From Halomonas ramblicola (GTDB taxonomy: Bacteria; Pseudomonadota; Gammaproteobacteria; Pseudomonadales; Halomonadaceae), in contig NZ_JAUFPL010000028.1 of NCBI RefSeq assembly GCF_030409215.1, positions 436,519-500,518 of the forward strand: a DNA stretch of 64,000 bases. The letters run 5' to 3'. Below the pieces are notes generated by a model. That model ran no database searches and was not told where the DNA came from. It was given only the letters and a program-made list of their open reading frames with translations. Made by a program: the position numbers and the translations under genes. Of the stretch, positions 8,740 to 17,249 are shown one piece after another (within the stretch, counting starts at the first letter, position 1; the number at the start of each line of letters is the position of its first letter).

Positions 8740-10050
8740 TTATAAGCCGAGCTTGTCGCGGGTGGCGTAGTACCAGGCGCCCAGCGCCGAGAGCGGTACC
8801 CGCAGCAGGCGGCCACCGGGGAACGGCAGGTGGGGCAGGCCGGCGAAGGCGTCGAAGCGCTCGTCCTGGCCATGCATCACCTCGGCGATCAGCTTGCCGG
8901 CCAGGTGGGTGCAGGTGACGCCGTGGCCGGAGTAGCCCTGGGCATAGTAGACGTTGCCGTTGATCACCCCGAACTGGGGCAGGCGGCTGAGCGTCATCAG
9001 GAAGGTGCCGCTCCAGGCGTAGTCCACCCTGACGTCGGCCAGTTCCGGGAAGGTCCTCGCCAGCTTGGGCCGGATCACCGCCTCGATGTCGCCGGGGTCG
9101 TCGTCGCCGTAGTTGACCCCGCCGCCATAGAGCAGGCGGTTGTCGCGGGTCAGGCGGTAGTAGTCCAGCAGGTAGTTGCAGTCCTCCACCGCCAGGCCAT
9201 TGGGGAGCAGGGAGCGGGCACGCTCCTCGCCCAGCGGCTCGGTGGTGATGATCTGGGTACCGCAGGGCATCGACTTGCCCTCGATCTCCGGCAGCACGCC
9301 CTTGAGGTAGGCGTTGCCGGCCATCACGACCCGCTCGGCGCGCACGCTCCCGCGGGCGGTATGCACCCTCACCGGCTCGCCATGGTCGAGCCCGGTCACC
9401 GGCGAGCCCTCGAGGATGCGCCCGCCCAGCGACTCCAGGGCCGCCGCCTGCCCCAGCACCAGGTTGAGGGGGTGCAGGTGGCCGCCGCCGTGGTCGACCA
9501 GGGCGCCGGTGTAGCGCTCCGAGCCCACCTCGCGCTTCACCGCCTCGCCCTCCAACAGCTCCAGCTCGTGGTAGCCGTAGCGCTCCCACAACGCCTGGTG
9601 CTCGCGTAGCCCCTCGAGCTGCCTGGCATTGCAGGCGGCGAAGAGGTTGCCGTCCTTGAGGTCGCAGTCGATAGCGTACTGGTCGATCCGCTCGCGGATG
9701 ATGCGGTTGCCCTCGAAGGCCATATCCCCCAGGGCGCGGGCGGTATCCAAGCCGTACTTCGCCTCGATGACGTCCAGGTCGCGGCTGTAGCTGTTGACGA
9801 TCTGTCCGCCGTTGCGGCCGGAGGCGCCGAAGCCGACCCGCGAGGCCTCGAGCACCACCACCGAGAGGCCGCGCTCGGCCAGGTGCAGGGCGGCGGAGAT
9901 GCCGGTGAAGCCGGCCCCCACCACGCAGACGTCACACGTCACCTCGCCTTCCAGGGCGGGACGCTCGGGCGCGGGATTGGCGGTGGCGGCGTACCAGGAC
10001 GCGGCGTGGCCAATAACGGAAGAGGCGGAAGAGACGGGTGAGATGGACAT
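8740..10050 (-). CDS. puuB: FAD-dependent oxidoreductase, gamma-glutamylputrescine oxidase-like (copy 1)
   Basis: A 436-residue DAO-family flavoprotein; start taken at 10050 (AAAGGGGG upstream). The FAD motif CVVGAGFTGISAALHLAERG lies at residues about 40-60, and GFGASGRNGGQIVNSYSRDL is the typical PuuB/OrdL segment. The C-terminal YAQGYSGHGVTCTHLAGKL closes the FAD site. Family members oxidise gamma-glutamylputrescine to the aldehyde, releasing ammonia and peroxide. It is downstream of puuA but separated from it by a strong terminator and has its own promoter-like sequence, so it is probably an independent unit. Fhs converges on it with 2 bp between stops. The exact amine substrate is not certain, as OrdL-type relatives act on other amines. 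Confidence 0.82.
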   Translation of the reverse strand: MSISPVSSASSVIGHAASWYAATANPAPERPALEGEVTCDVCVVGAGFTGISAALHLAERGLSVVVLEASRVGFGASGRNGGQIVNSYSRDLDVIEAKYGLDTARALGDMAFEGNRIIRERIDQYAIDCDLKDGNLFAACNARQLEGLREHQALWERYGYHELELLEGEAVKREVGSERYTGALVDHGGGHLHPLNLVLGQAAALESLGGRILEGSPVTGLDHGEPVRVHTARGSVRAERVVMAGNAYLKGVLPEIEGKSMPCGTQIITTEPLGEERARSLLPNGLAVEDCNYLLDYYRLTRDNRLLYGGGVNYGDDDPGDIEAVIRPKLARTFPELADVRVDYAWSGTFLMTLSRLPQFGVINGNVYYAQGYSGHGVTCTHLAGKLIAEVMHGQDERFDAFAGLPHLPFPGGRLLRVPLSALGAWYYATRDKLGL

Positions 10051-10075
10051 CGGAGCCCCCTTTATGGTGATTTTA

Positions 10076-10088
10076 TTCAACACTTGAA
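10076..10088. promoter_or_regulatory. Palindromic operator candidate at the puuB copy 1 start site
   Basis: A perfect 13-bp inverted repeat, TTCAA-CAC-TTGAA, lies just downstream of the proposed -10 box of puuB copy 1, so it would overlap the transcription start. A related sequence occurs upstream of the second puuB (16993-17009), matching 14 of 17 positions of TTATTCAACACTTGAAA. This is the expected placement for a repressor site, but the protein is unknown. Confidence 0.45.
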
Positions 10089-10092
10089 AGCC

Positions 10093-10122
10093 ATGATACG
10101 CCTAACTCCGCGGAAATGGCAA
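10093..10122 (-). promoter_or_regulatory. Sigma-70-like promoter for puuB copy 1
   Basis: On the minus strand TTGCCA (10117-10122) is followed after 18 bp by TATCAT (10093-10098), which is one mismatch from the consensus -10. It lies 43-72 bp upstream of the puuB start and just after the puuA terminator. Confidence 0.55.
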
Positions 10123-10146
10123 TTCATACGCCATGCAATACTCACC

Positions 10147-10187
10147 AAAAAAGACCGCCGGACCGGCCCTGGGCCGACCCGGCGGTC
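10147..10187 (-). terminator. Intrinsic terminator of the puuB2-pot-puuA unit
   Basis: Read on the minus strand, GACCGCCGGGTCGGCC pairs across a short loop with GGCCGGTCCGGCGGTC and is followed at once by TTTTTT. It is a textbook intrinsic terminator 21 bp after the puuA stop and ends the polyamine transcription unit before the second puuB. Confidence 0.9.
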
Positions 10188-10208
10188 GTGGCGATGCAGG
10201 AGCGCGGC

Positions 10209-11576
10209 TCACACCCTGAGCAGCAGGTGCTCGCGCTCCCAGGAGCTGATCACCTGGAAGTAGGCGCGGTGTTCGGCGCGCTTCACCGCCAGGTAGCTGT
10301 GGGTGAAGCGTTCGCCGAGGATGTCGGCCAGCGCCTGGCACTCATGGAGCTGGTCCAGGGCCGGGCCGATATCGTCGGGCAGCTTGTGGCCGCCGGACCA
10401 GGCCGAGCCCACCATGGGCGGACGCGGGTCGAGCTGTCTCAGCATGCCCAGATAGCCACAGGCCAGGGAGGCGGCCATCACCAGGTAGGGATTGGCGTCG
10501 GCACCGGCCAGGCGGTTCTCCACTCGGGTCGCCTCGGGACCGGAGACCGGCACCCGCAGGCCCACGGTGCGGTTGTCCATTCCCCACTCCACGTTGATCG
10601 GCGCCGAACCGCTGCTGTCGGTGCGCATCAGGCGGCGGTAGGAGTTGACGTTGGGCGCCAGCAGCGGCATGGCCGCGGGCAGGTACTCCTGCAGGCCGCC
10701 GATGAAGTGGTGGAAGAGCCGGCTGGGCTGGCCGTCGTCGCCGGCGAAGAGGTTGTTGCCCCGCTCGGCGTCGAGCAGGCTCTGATGGATGTGCATGGAG
10801 CTGCCCGGCTCGCCTGCCATGGGCTTGGCCATGAAGGTGGCGTACATGCCGTGGCGCAGCGCCGTCTCGCGCAGGGTACGCTTGAACATCACCACCTGGT
10901 CGGCCAGCAGGAGCGGGTCGCCGTGCTGAAAGTTGACCTCCATCTGCCCCGCCCCCTCCTCGTGGATGAGGGTGTCCAGGTCGAGGTTCATGGCCTCGCA
11001 GTAGTCGTACATCTCCTCGAAGAGCGGATCGAACTCGTTGACCGCGTCGATGGAGAAGGACTGGCGGCTGCTCTCCTGGCGACCGGTGCGGCCGATGGGC
11101 GGCTCCAGCGGATAGTCGGAGTCGGTGTTGGTCTTGACCAGGTAGAACTCCACCTCCGGGGCGATCACCGGCTTCCAGCCGCGATCGGCGTACAGCGAGA
11201 GCACCCGCTTGAGCACGTGGCGGGGCGCGAGCTCCACCGGCTCCCCGGTCAGGTAGTAGCAGTCGTGGATGATCTGGGCGGTGGGGTCCTCGGCCCAGGG
11301 CACCGGGTAGATGGCGTCGGGGTCGGGCACCAGTTCCATGTCCCGCTCGGCGGGATTCCAGAAGCGGATGTCCTCGTCGTCGGGATAGCCCCCGGTGACG
11401 GTCTGGATGAAGATGGAGTCGGGCAGGCGCGGTCGCCCGCCGCCCAGGTACTTGCCGGCGGGCATGATCTTGCCCTTGAGGATGCCGGTCTGGTCGGTCA
11501 CCAGGCATTCGACCTCGGTGATGCCGTGGGTCTGGAACCAATCGGTGAGGAGCGGCTGCTCCTGGCGGTTACTCAT
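10209..11576 (-). CDS. puuA: Glutamine synthetase family protein, gamma-glutamylputrescine synthetase-like
   Basis: A 455-residue GS-fold enzyme; start chosen at 11576 (AAGGAAGATCCCC upstream). GS landmarks are visible: the N-terminal beta-grasp region, APEVEFYL for metal-binding glutamate, HEEGAGQMEVNF, the MAGEPGSSMHIHQSL histidine segment, SYRRL, and VENRLAGADANPYL near the C-terminus. PuuA ligates putrescine to the gamma-carboxyl of glutamate with ATP, the first step of the Puu pathway. Its neighbours are putrescine transport genes and two PuuB oxidases, which supports polyamine use. It is the last gene of a minus-strand unit closed by a terminator at 10147-10187. Related GlnA-like enzymes act on other amines, so the substrate is inferred from context. 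Confidence 0.87.
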   Translation of the reverse strand: MSNRQEQPLLTDWFQTHGITEVECLVTDQTGILKGKIMPAGKYLGGGRPRLPDSIFIQTVTGGYPDDEDIRFWNPAERDMELVPDPDAIYPVPWAEDPTAQIIHDCYYLTGEPVELAPRHVLKRVLSLYADRGWKPVIAPEVEFYLVKTNTDSDYPLEPPIGRTGRQESSRQSFSIDAVNEFDPLFEEMYDYCEAMNLDLDTLIHEEGAGQMEVNFQHGDPLLLADQVVMFKRTLRETALRHGMYATFMAKPMAGEPGSSMHIHQSLLDAERGNNLFAGDDGQPSRLFHHFIGGLQEYLPAAMPLLAPNVNSYRRLMRTDSSGSAPINVEWGMDNRTVGLRVPVSGPEATRVENRLAGADANPYLVMAASLACGYLGMLRQLDPRPPMVGSAWSGGHKLPDDIGPALDQLHECQALADILGERFTHSYLAVKRAEHRAYFQVISSWEREHLLLRV

Positions 11577-11603
11577 GGGGATCTTCCTTGCTCGTGGTAA
11601 GGC

Positions 11604-11626
11604 GGCCCCCGGCGCGGCCGGGGGCC
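11604..11626 (-). other. Stable hairpin between potF and puuA
   Basis: GGCCCCCGG pairs with CCGGGGGCC across a CGCGG loop, directly after the potF stop. There is no T run, so it is more likely a 3-prime stabiliser or partial attenuator. Such a hairpin often keeps the binding-protein mRNA more abundant than downstream cistrons. Confidence 0.55.
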
Positions 11627-11632
11627 TGCCGC

Positions 11633-12697
11633 TCAGCGAGACTGGACCTCGGACCACAGCTGCTGGAAGGTCTGCAGGGCATCGCCTTCCAGGCTGGGGG
11701 TGAAGCTCAGGCGCACCATGTCATCCTCGCTGGGGGTCACCGGCGGCTGGGTGAGCACCTCGTCGAGGTGGGGCTCGGCGGCGGCGTTGGGGCTGGCATA
11801 GTAGTTGTAGTTGGAGAGCCGGGCGCCCACCTCGGCATCCAGGATGAAGTCGATGAACTCGTGGGCCATGTCGGGATTGGGGGCCTCGGCCGGAATCAGC
11901 ATGGCGTCCACCCACATCTCGGCGCCCTCGTCGGGGATCATGAAGTCCAGGGTCGCGAAGGTCTCCGGGTCCTCGTCCTTGAAGAAGAGGTAGTCACCGT
12001 TGTAGCTCATGCCCACGTGAGTGACGCCGCGGGCCAGTTGCTGCAGGGCCGGCGTGCCGTCGGTGAAGCCGCTGAAGTTGTCGCGCCCCTTGGTGTCGAT
12101 GATCAGCCGGGCAGCCTCCCGCCACGCCTCGGGATCGGTGCAGTCGTAGCCGTGGCCCAGGTAGGCGCAGGCCGCCCCCATGGTCACCTGGCCGTCGCCC
12201 ATCATCGCGAAGGGATGCTCGGGGTTGACCTCGGGGTCGAACATCAAGGACCAGCTCTTGGGGGCGTCCGGAAAGGTCTCGGTGTTGTAGACGACGGCGG
12301 TGGTGCCCCACTGGTAGGGCGCGCTGTACTCGGCGCCGGGGTCGTAGCTGGGGTCCCGGAACTGCTCCATGACGTTGTCCAGGTTCTCGAGCTTCGACTT
12401 GTCGAGCTTCTGTACCAGGCCGGTCTCGATCAGCCGCGGGATGTAGTAGTTGGACGGCACGATGATGTCATACTGGGAGACCCCGCCGGCGTTGAGCTTG
12501 GCGAACATCTCGGGCAGCGAGTTGAAGTAGTTCTGCACCACCTCGACGTCGTGGGCCTCCTCGAAGGCCTCGATGATCCCCGGGTCCATGTACTCGGTCC
12601 AGTTGAACAGGTAGAGCTTGTTCTCCTGGGCCTGGGCGCTGCCGGCGAGCAGCAGCCCACCGAGGGACAGGGCCAGGGCGGTCTTGTTGATTGTCAT
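11633..12697 (-). CDS. potF: Periplasmic polyamine (putrescine) binding protein of an ABC transporter
   Basis: A 354-residue exported protein; GAGGAGAGCAAG precedes the ATG. The signal peptide spans residues 1-23 (ALALSLGGLLLAGSAQA, cleavage after AQA). The mature protein begins with KLYLFNWTEYMDPGIIEAFE, typical of the PotD/PotF family, and continues with VVVPSNYY-like IIVPSNYYIPRL and MSYNGDYLFF. It delivers putrescine or a related polyamine to the PotHI permease. It is encoded 40 bp after potI in the same transcription unit and followed by a strong hairpin before puuA. Assignment to putrescine rather than spermidine rests on linkage to puuA and puuB. Confidence 0.92.
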   Translation of the reverse strand: MTINKTALALSLGGLLLAGSAQAQENKLYLFNWTEYMDPGIIEAFEEAHDVEVVQNYFNSLPEMFAKLNAGGVSQYDIIVPSNYYIPRLIETGLVQKLDKSKLENLDNVMEQFRDPSYDPGAEYSAPYQWGTTAVVYNTETFPDAPKSWSLMFDPEVNPEHPFAMMGDGQVTMGAACAYLGHGYDCTDPEAWREAARLIIDTKGRDNFSGFTDGTPALQQLARGVTHVGMSYNGDYLFFKDEDPETFATLDFMIPDEGAEMWVDAMLIPAEAPNPDMAHEFIDFILDAEVGARLSNYNYYASPNAAAEPHLDEVLTQPPVTPSEDDMVRLSFTPSLEGDALQTFQQLWSEVQSR

Positions 12698-12737
12698 CTT
12701 GCTCTCCTCGTTTCCCCTAGGGTTGGCAGGTGCCGGC

Positions 12738-13535
12738 TCAGGCCGGCCGGCGACGGCTGAACACCAGGCTGATGATGGCGGCGATGGCCACCGCGCCGAT
12801 CATCAGGGTGGCGATGGCATTGATCTCCGGCGACACCCCCTTCTTGATCGCGCCCCAGATGTAGATGGGCAGGGTCGCGCTCTCCGGCCCGGCGGTGAAG
12901 AAGCTGATCACGAAGTCATCCACCGACAGGGTAAAGGAGAGGAAGAAGGCGGAGATCAACGCCGGCTTGATGGTCGGCAGCATGAAGTGCACCGCCCGCT
13001 TGGCCGGCGTGGCATAGAGGTCCTTGGCCGCCTCGAACAGCGTCGGGTCGAGGCCCACGAAGCGCGAGTAGACGATCAGCGCCACGAAGGGCACCTGGAA
13101 GGTGACGTGGGCGATGATCATGGTGGGCAGCCCCGGCTGCAGCAGCCCGGTGAGGCGGTGGACCTGCACGAAGAAGGCCATCTCCGAGATGCCGAAGACG
13201 ATGTCCGGCAGCACGATGGGCAGGTAGATCAGCACGATCAGCCAGCCCAGCTTGCGGTGGCGGTGGCGATACATGCCGTAGCCGATCAGGCAGCCGATCA
13301 CCAGGGCGATCACCGAGGAGACGATGGCCAGCACCATGCTGTTGGCGAAGGCCGAGAGGATCTCCTCGTTGCCCAGCAGGCGGTGATACCAGCGCAGCGA
13401 GATGCCGGTGAAGGTTGCCGCGCTGTTGGAGGCGTTGAAGGAGAACAGCACCACCACGGCGAGCGGCAGGTAGAGGAACGCCAGGGTCAGCCACCAGAAG
13501 GCGGTCAGGCCGCGCTTGAGGGTCCGTTTTCTCAT
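12738..13535 (-). CDS. potI: Polyamine ABC transporter permease
   Basis: A 265-residue inner-membrane protein with about six hydrophobic helices, starting at the ATG at 13535 that overlaps the potH stop as ATGA. It carries the ABC permease coupling (EAA) loop EAAKDLYATPAKRAVHFMLP around residues 170-190. It pairs with PotH to form the channel, and overlapping coding ensures equal synthesis. The N-terminus is MRKRTLKRG, positively charged before the first helix (FWWLTLAFLYLPLAVVVLF). Confidence 0.93.
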   Translation of the reverse strand: MRKRTLKRGLTAFWWLTLAFLYLPLAVVVLFSFNASNSAATFTGISLRWYHRLLGNEEILSAFANSMVLAIVSSVIALVIGCLIGYGMYRHRHRKLGWLIVLIYLPIVLPDIVFGISEMAFFVQVHRLTGLLQPGLPTMIIAHVTFQVPFVALIVYSRFVGLDPTLFEAAKDLYATPAKRAVHFMLPTIKPALISAFFLSFTLSVDDFVISFFTAGPESATLPIYIWGAIKKGVSPEINAIATLMIGAVAIAAIISLVFSRRRPA

Positions 13536-14455
13536 ATCACCACCTCCTCGCCGCCACCCAGGCGCTTGCCGATGCGACGCATGGCGAAGAGCCCCACGAA
13601 GGTGGCGATCAGCATCAGGATCGCGCCGGCCGCCCCCAACGGCCAGTTGGATGCGCCGGCGAACTGGTTGGCCACCAGGTTGCCCAGCATCATCCCCTTG
13701 CCGCCGCCCAGCAGCTCGGGAATCACGTACATGCCGAAGGCGGGAATCGCCACCAGCACGATGCCCGCCAGCAGCCCCGGCAGGGTCTGGGGGAAGACGG
13801 CGTGCCAGAAGGCCCGCACCGGCGAGGCGTAGAGGTCCTGGGCGGCCTCCACCTGGGCGGTGTCGAGCTTCTCGAAGGCGGCGTAGAGCGGCAGCACCAT
13901 GAACGGCAGGAAGTTGTAGACCAGGCCCAGGGTGACCGCGAAGTTGGAGGGGTAGAGCCCCATGTTGGCACTGATCAGGCCCAGCGCCTCGGCGAGCTCC
14001 GAGAGCGGGGTGCCGGGCGCCAGCAGGTTCATCCAGCCGAAGGTGCGGATCACCTGGTTGGTCCAGCTGGGCACCACCACCAGCAGCAGCATGATGGGGC
14101 GCCACTTCTCGCGGCAGGTGGTGATGTAGTAGGCGATGGGATAGGCCACCAGCACCACTAGGCCGGTGGAGACCAGGGTCTGCCACAGCGAGCGCAACAG
14201 GGTGTAGAGGTTGCCCGGGCTCCAGCCCAGGAAGCCGAAGCCCGCCAGGCGCCGGAAGGACTCCAGCGACAACGGCATCTCCGGCAGGCCGTAGGGGCCG
14301 TTGGTCATGAAGGCCACGCCCATCAGGTAGGCGCTGGGCAGCACCAGGAAGATCACGATCCAGGTCGCCCCGGGGGCCACGGTGAACAGCAGGTGGCGGC
14401 TCTCGCGCACCATGGCGCGACTGCGGGCGGAGGGAACTACGCCGGAATAGGACAT
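13532..14455 (-). CDS. potH: Polyamine ABC transporter permease
   Basis: A 307-residue inner-membrane protein with GAGGAG upstream of the ATG at 14455. Hydrophobic helices start at about residue 25 (WIVIFLVLPSAYLMGVAFM), and the EAA loop EAAQDLYASPVRAFWHAVFP occurs around residue 205. The order potG-potH-potI-potF on the coding strand gives a full importer: ATPase, two permeases, binding protein. The gap to potG is only 10 bp and the 3-prime end overlaps potI by 4 bp, so the genes are translationally linked. Confidence 0.93.
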   Translation of the reverse strand: MSYSGVVPSARSRAMVRESRHLLFTVAPGATWIVIFLVLPSAYLMGVAFMTNGPYGLPEMPLSLESFRRLAGFGFLGWSPGNLYTLLRSLWQTLVSTGLVVLVAYPIAYYITTCREKWRPIMLLLVVVPSWTNQVIRTFGWMNLLAPGTPLSELAEALGLISANMGLYPSNFAVTLGLVYNFLPFMVLPLYAAFEKLDTAQVEAAQDLYASPVRAFWHAVFPQTLPGLLAGIVLVAIPAFGMYVIPELLGGGKGMMLGNLVANQFAGASNWPLGAAGAILMLIATFVGLFAMRRIGKRLGGGEEVVI

Positions 14456-14465
14456 GGTCGTCTCC

Positions 14466-15581
14466 TCACTCGCTCAGGGTGGCGAGGTCTTCCGGCGCCA
14501 CCGTCACGGTGACCCGATCGCCCACTTCGGGCAGCCGCCGCCCCCGGTTGTTGAGCGTGGCCTGCAGGGTCGTCTCGCCGATCTCCAGCCGATACTCGGC
14601 GTGGCTGCCGCGGTAGAGCCGCTCGGCCACGGTGGCCGGCAGGTGGTTGTCGCCCACCACCTCGCCGGGCAGCAGATCGAGGGTCTCGGGGCGGATCAGC
14701 AGCAGCCCGCCCTCCCCCGGGGCCTCGGCGATCAGTTCGCCGAGCGGCGTGGTCAGCCGGTTGCCCGAGCGGGCGCTGACCGGATAGAGGTTGTCGTGGC
14801 CCATGAAGCGCGCCACGAAGGCATTGGCCGGGTGCTCATAGACCTCCCGCGGGGCGCCCACCTGCTGGATCACCCCGCCGTTGAGCACGGCGATGCGATC
14901 CGACATCACCATCGCTTCCTGCTGGTCGTGGGTGACGAAGACGAAGGTCATGCCCAGGCGCTTCTGCACCCGCAGCAGTTCCACCTGCAGTTGGCTGCGC
15001 AACCCGGCGTCCAGGGCCGACAGCGGCTCGTCGAGGAGCAGCACGTCGGGTTCGCAGACCAGGGCGCGGGCCAGGGCGATACGCTGGCGCTGGCCGCCGG
15101 AGAGCTGGTCGACGCGACGGTCCACCAGGTCGCCGAGCTGGATGAACTCGGCGATCTTCGCTACCCGGGCCTCGCGCTCCTCCGGGGGCATGCCGCGCAT
15201 CTTGAGGCCGAAGGCCAGGTTCTCGCGCACCGAGAGGTGCGGGAAGAGCGCATAGGACTGGAAGACGGTGTTGACGCTGCGGCGGTGGGGCGGCACCTCG
15301 GTGACGTCGCGACCACCGATGGCCAGGCGACCGTCGTCGGCCTCCTCGAGGCCGGCGAGGATGCGCAGCAATGTGGTCTTGCCGCAACCGGACGGCCCCA
15401 GCAGGGTGAAGAACTCGCCGGCCTGGATGGTCAGGTCCACCCCGTCCAGGGCCACGGTGTCGCGCCCGAAGCGCTTGTGCAGCCCCTGCATCTGGATGGC
15501 GGAGGCCTCCCGGGCCGACTCGACGGTGGCGGTTCGCCGGACCTGGGCGTCGGCGGCATCCGCGATCAGGGTATCGTTCAT
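14466..15581 (-). CDS. potG: Polyamine ABC transporter ATP-binding protein
   Basis: A 371-residue ABC ATPase; start taken at 15581 rather than the longer frame at 15617 that runs into puuB. Walker A GPSGCGKTT is at about residue 70, the signature LSGGQRQRIALARAL and Walker B VLLLDEPLSALD follow, then the H-loop VFVTHDQQEA. A C-terminal TOBE domain (about 290-370) marks the PotA/PotG/MalK group. It powers uptake through PotHI. The 5-prime neighbour is puuB copy 2, 32 bp away, probably in the same unit. Confidence 0.93.
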   Translation of the reverse strand: MNDTLIADAADAQVRRTATVESAREASAIQMQGLHKRFGRDTVALDGVDLTIQAGEFFTLLGPSGCGKTTLLRILAGLEEADDGRLAIGGRDVTEVPPHRRSVNTVFQSYALFPHLSVRENLAFGLKMRGMPPEEREARVAKIAEFIQLGDLVDRRVDQLSGGQRQRIALARALVCEPDVLLLDEPLSALDAGLRSQLQVELLRVQKRLGMTFVFVTHDQQEAMVMSDRIAVLNGGVIQQVGAPREVYEHPANAFVARFMGHDNLYPVSARSGNRLTTPLGELIAEAPGEGGLLLIRPETLDLLPGEVVGDNHLPATVAERLYRGSHAEYRLEIGETTLQATLNNRGRRLPEVGDRVTVTVAPEDLATLSE

Positions 15582-15613
15582 GGGCTTGCCCTCTCTTGTT
15601 ATTGCCGGCCCGT

Positions 15614-16900
15614 TCACAGCCGGTCGCGCAGTTTGTAGAAATGGGTCGCCAACACCAGCAGTGGGGTGCGCAGCCAGGGACCGCCGGGAAAGCGGCGGTG
15701 CGGCATGGCGGCGAAGGCGTCGAAGCGTTCGCTCTGCCCGGCGATGGCCTCGGCCATCAGCCGGCCGGCGAGCCCGGCCAGGGCCATGCCGTGGCCCGAG
15801 TAGCCCTGGGCGTAGTAGAGGTTCGCGCCCAGGCGACCGAAGTCGGGGGCCCGATCCAGGGTGATGGCCACGTCGCCGCCCCAGCGGTACTCGATCCTCA
15901 CGCCCTCGAGCACCGGGAAGAGCCGGGCGATCTTGGCGTCCATGCGCGTCTCCAGTCCCGGCGGCTCACGGCCGTCGTAGCTCACCTCGCCACCGTAGAT
16001 CAGCCGGCGATCGCCGGAGAGCCGGTAGTAGTCGAGCACGAAGTTGGCATCGGACAGGGCATCGTTGCGGGGCAGCACCCGGGCCGCCTGCTCCGGTGAC
16101 AACGGCTCGGTGGCGATCATGTAGTTGGCGGCACGCATCACCCGCCCCGAGAGCTCCGGCACCAGCCCCGCCTGGAAGGCGTTGGTGCCCAGCACCACGA
16201 AGTCCGCCGTCACCCGGCCCCGGGCGGTATCGACCCGCGCCGGCTGGCCGCGGCGGATGGCCGTGGCGGCGCTGTTCTCGTGGATGGCCACGCCCGCGTC
16301 GCGCGCGGCACGGGCCAGGCCCAGGGTGTAGTTAAGGGGATGCAGGTGGCCGGCGTCGCGCTCGTGCAGGGCGGCCGGGTAGGCGTCGGTGACCACGCGC
16401 TCGCGCAGCGCCTCGCCGTGGAGCATCGTCAGGCCGGGGTAGTCGTAGTCGCGGGCCATGCGTTCGCGGAAGGCCTCGAGCTCGCGCACGTGGCGCGGCT
16501 TGACCGCCGCATGCAGGTAGCCCCAGGCCAGGTCGCAGGGGATGGCGTGGCGCTCGACCCGCTCCGCGGTGAGACGCACCGCCTCGCGGCTCATCGCCCA
16601 GATATCGCGGGCCGCGGAGCGTCCCAGGGCCTTCTCCACGGTGGCCATGTCGGTACCCAGCCCCGGCAGGATCTGCCCGCCGCTGCGCCCCGAGGCGCCG
16701 TAGCCGATCTCCCCGGCCTCGAGCAGCACCACCGAATAGCCCCGCTCGGCCAGCTCGAGCGCCGCCGAACAGCCGGTGACGCCACCGCCGATCACGCAGA
16801 CGTCGGCACGTGCCTCGCCCTCCAGCGGCGGGAAGTCGCCGAGCGCCACGGCGACGGAATCGCGATACCAGGAAGCGGCGGGCGAGTCGAAGGCAGACAT
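15614..16900 (-). CDS. puuB: FAD-dependent oxidoreductase, gamma-glutamylputrescine oxidase-like (copy 2)
   Basis: A 428-residue DAO-family flavoprotein, with start chosen at 16900 by alignment to the paralogue at 8740-10050; the upstream GGGGAC is a weak ribosome site. The FAD motif CVIGGGVTGCSAALELAERG and GYGASGRSGGQILPGLGTDM are conserved, as is YAQGYSGHGMALAGLAG near the end. It heads the potGHIF-puuA unit. The two copies are clearly paralogous but diverged along their whole length, so they may oxidise different gamma-glutamylated or free amines. Both are of OrdL/PuuB type; substrate specificity cannot be read from sequence. Confidence 0.82.
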   Translation of the reverse strand: MSAFDSPAASWYRDSVAVALGDFPPLEGEARADVCVIGGGVTGCSAALELAERGYSVVLLEAGEIGYGASGRSGGQILPGLGTDMATVEKALGRSAARDIWAMSREAVRLTAERVERHAIPCDLAWGYLHAAVKPRHVRELEAFRERMARDYDYPGLTMLHGEALRERVVTDAYPAALHERDAGHLHPLNYTLGLARAARDAGVAIHENSAATAIRRGQPARVDTARGRVTADFVVLGTNAFQAGLVPELSGRVMRAANYMIATEPLSPEQAARVLPRNDALSDANFVLDYYRLSGDRRLIYGGEVSYDGREPPGLETRMDAKIARLFPVLEGVRIEYRWGGDVAITLDRAPDFGRLGANLYYAQGYSGHGMALAGLAGRLMAEAIAGQSERFDAFAAMPHRRFPGGPWLRTPLLVLATHFYKLRDRL

Positions 16901-17211
16901 GCGGGGTCCCCGTGGATGGTGGCGCGGTGCGCTCGTTGTTGTGGAAGACGGTGTCTTGCTGCCGATCAGTTTGACACCAGGCGGGACGCCCATGTCAAGT
17001 ATTCAATAACAACCATCGTGACTCAATCGTCTGACACAGGGGCCGAAAGGTCCTCCCCATCCTCGGCACAGGCCTCGACAAAGGCCTTCCTCGCGCAACG
17101 AAGGGAGCCGTCACCGGCGCATGGCCGCCACCCGGGCGTCAAGAAATACCAGTCATTCGGTCACAGGGAGCTCGGTGGGGAAGGACACCGGCAGGCGCGG
17201 GTCGCAGGCGG
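16901..17211. other. Non-coding spacer upstream of puuB copy 2
   Basis: No gene is supported here. The left third is the leader of puuB copy 2 and includes TTATTGAATACTTGACA on the minus strand (16993-17009), a 14/17 match to the palindromic site of puuB copy 1. A weak promoter-like pair (TTGAGT, 16 bp, GAATAC, minus strand) overlaps it. In the remainder up to the moeB terminator I see nothing recognisable. Confidence 0.4.
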
Positions 17212-17238
17212 CGCCCCGGGCCGGGGCGGCCCGGGGCG
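17212..17238 (-). terminator. GC-rich hairpin after moeB
   Basis: An 11-bp perfect stem (CGCCCCGGGCC pairing with GGCCCGGGGCG, loop GGGGC) lies 11 bp beyond the moeB stop. It has no T tract, so termination is likely but not canonical. Confidence 0.6.
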
Positions 17239-17249
17239 TGGAGACGCAC

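Noticed and set aside
12738..14186. 482-residue minus-strand frame that fuses part of potH region to potI
   Set aside because: Its first 217 residues are an out-of-frame shadow of potH; the real potI starts at 13535 with an ATGA overlap.
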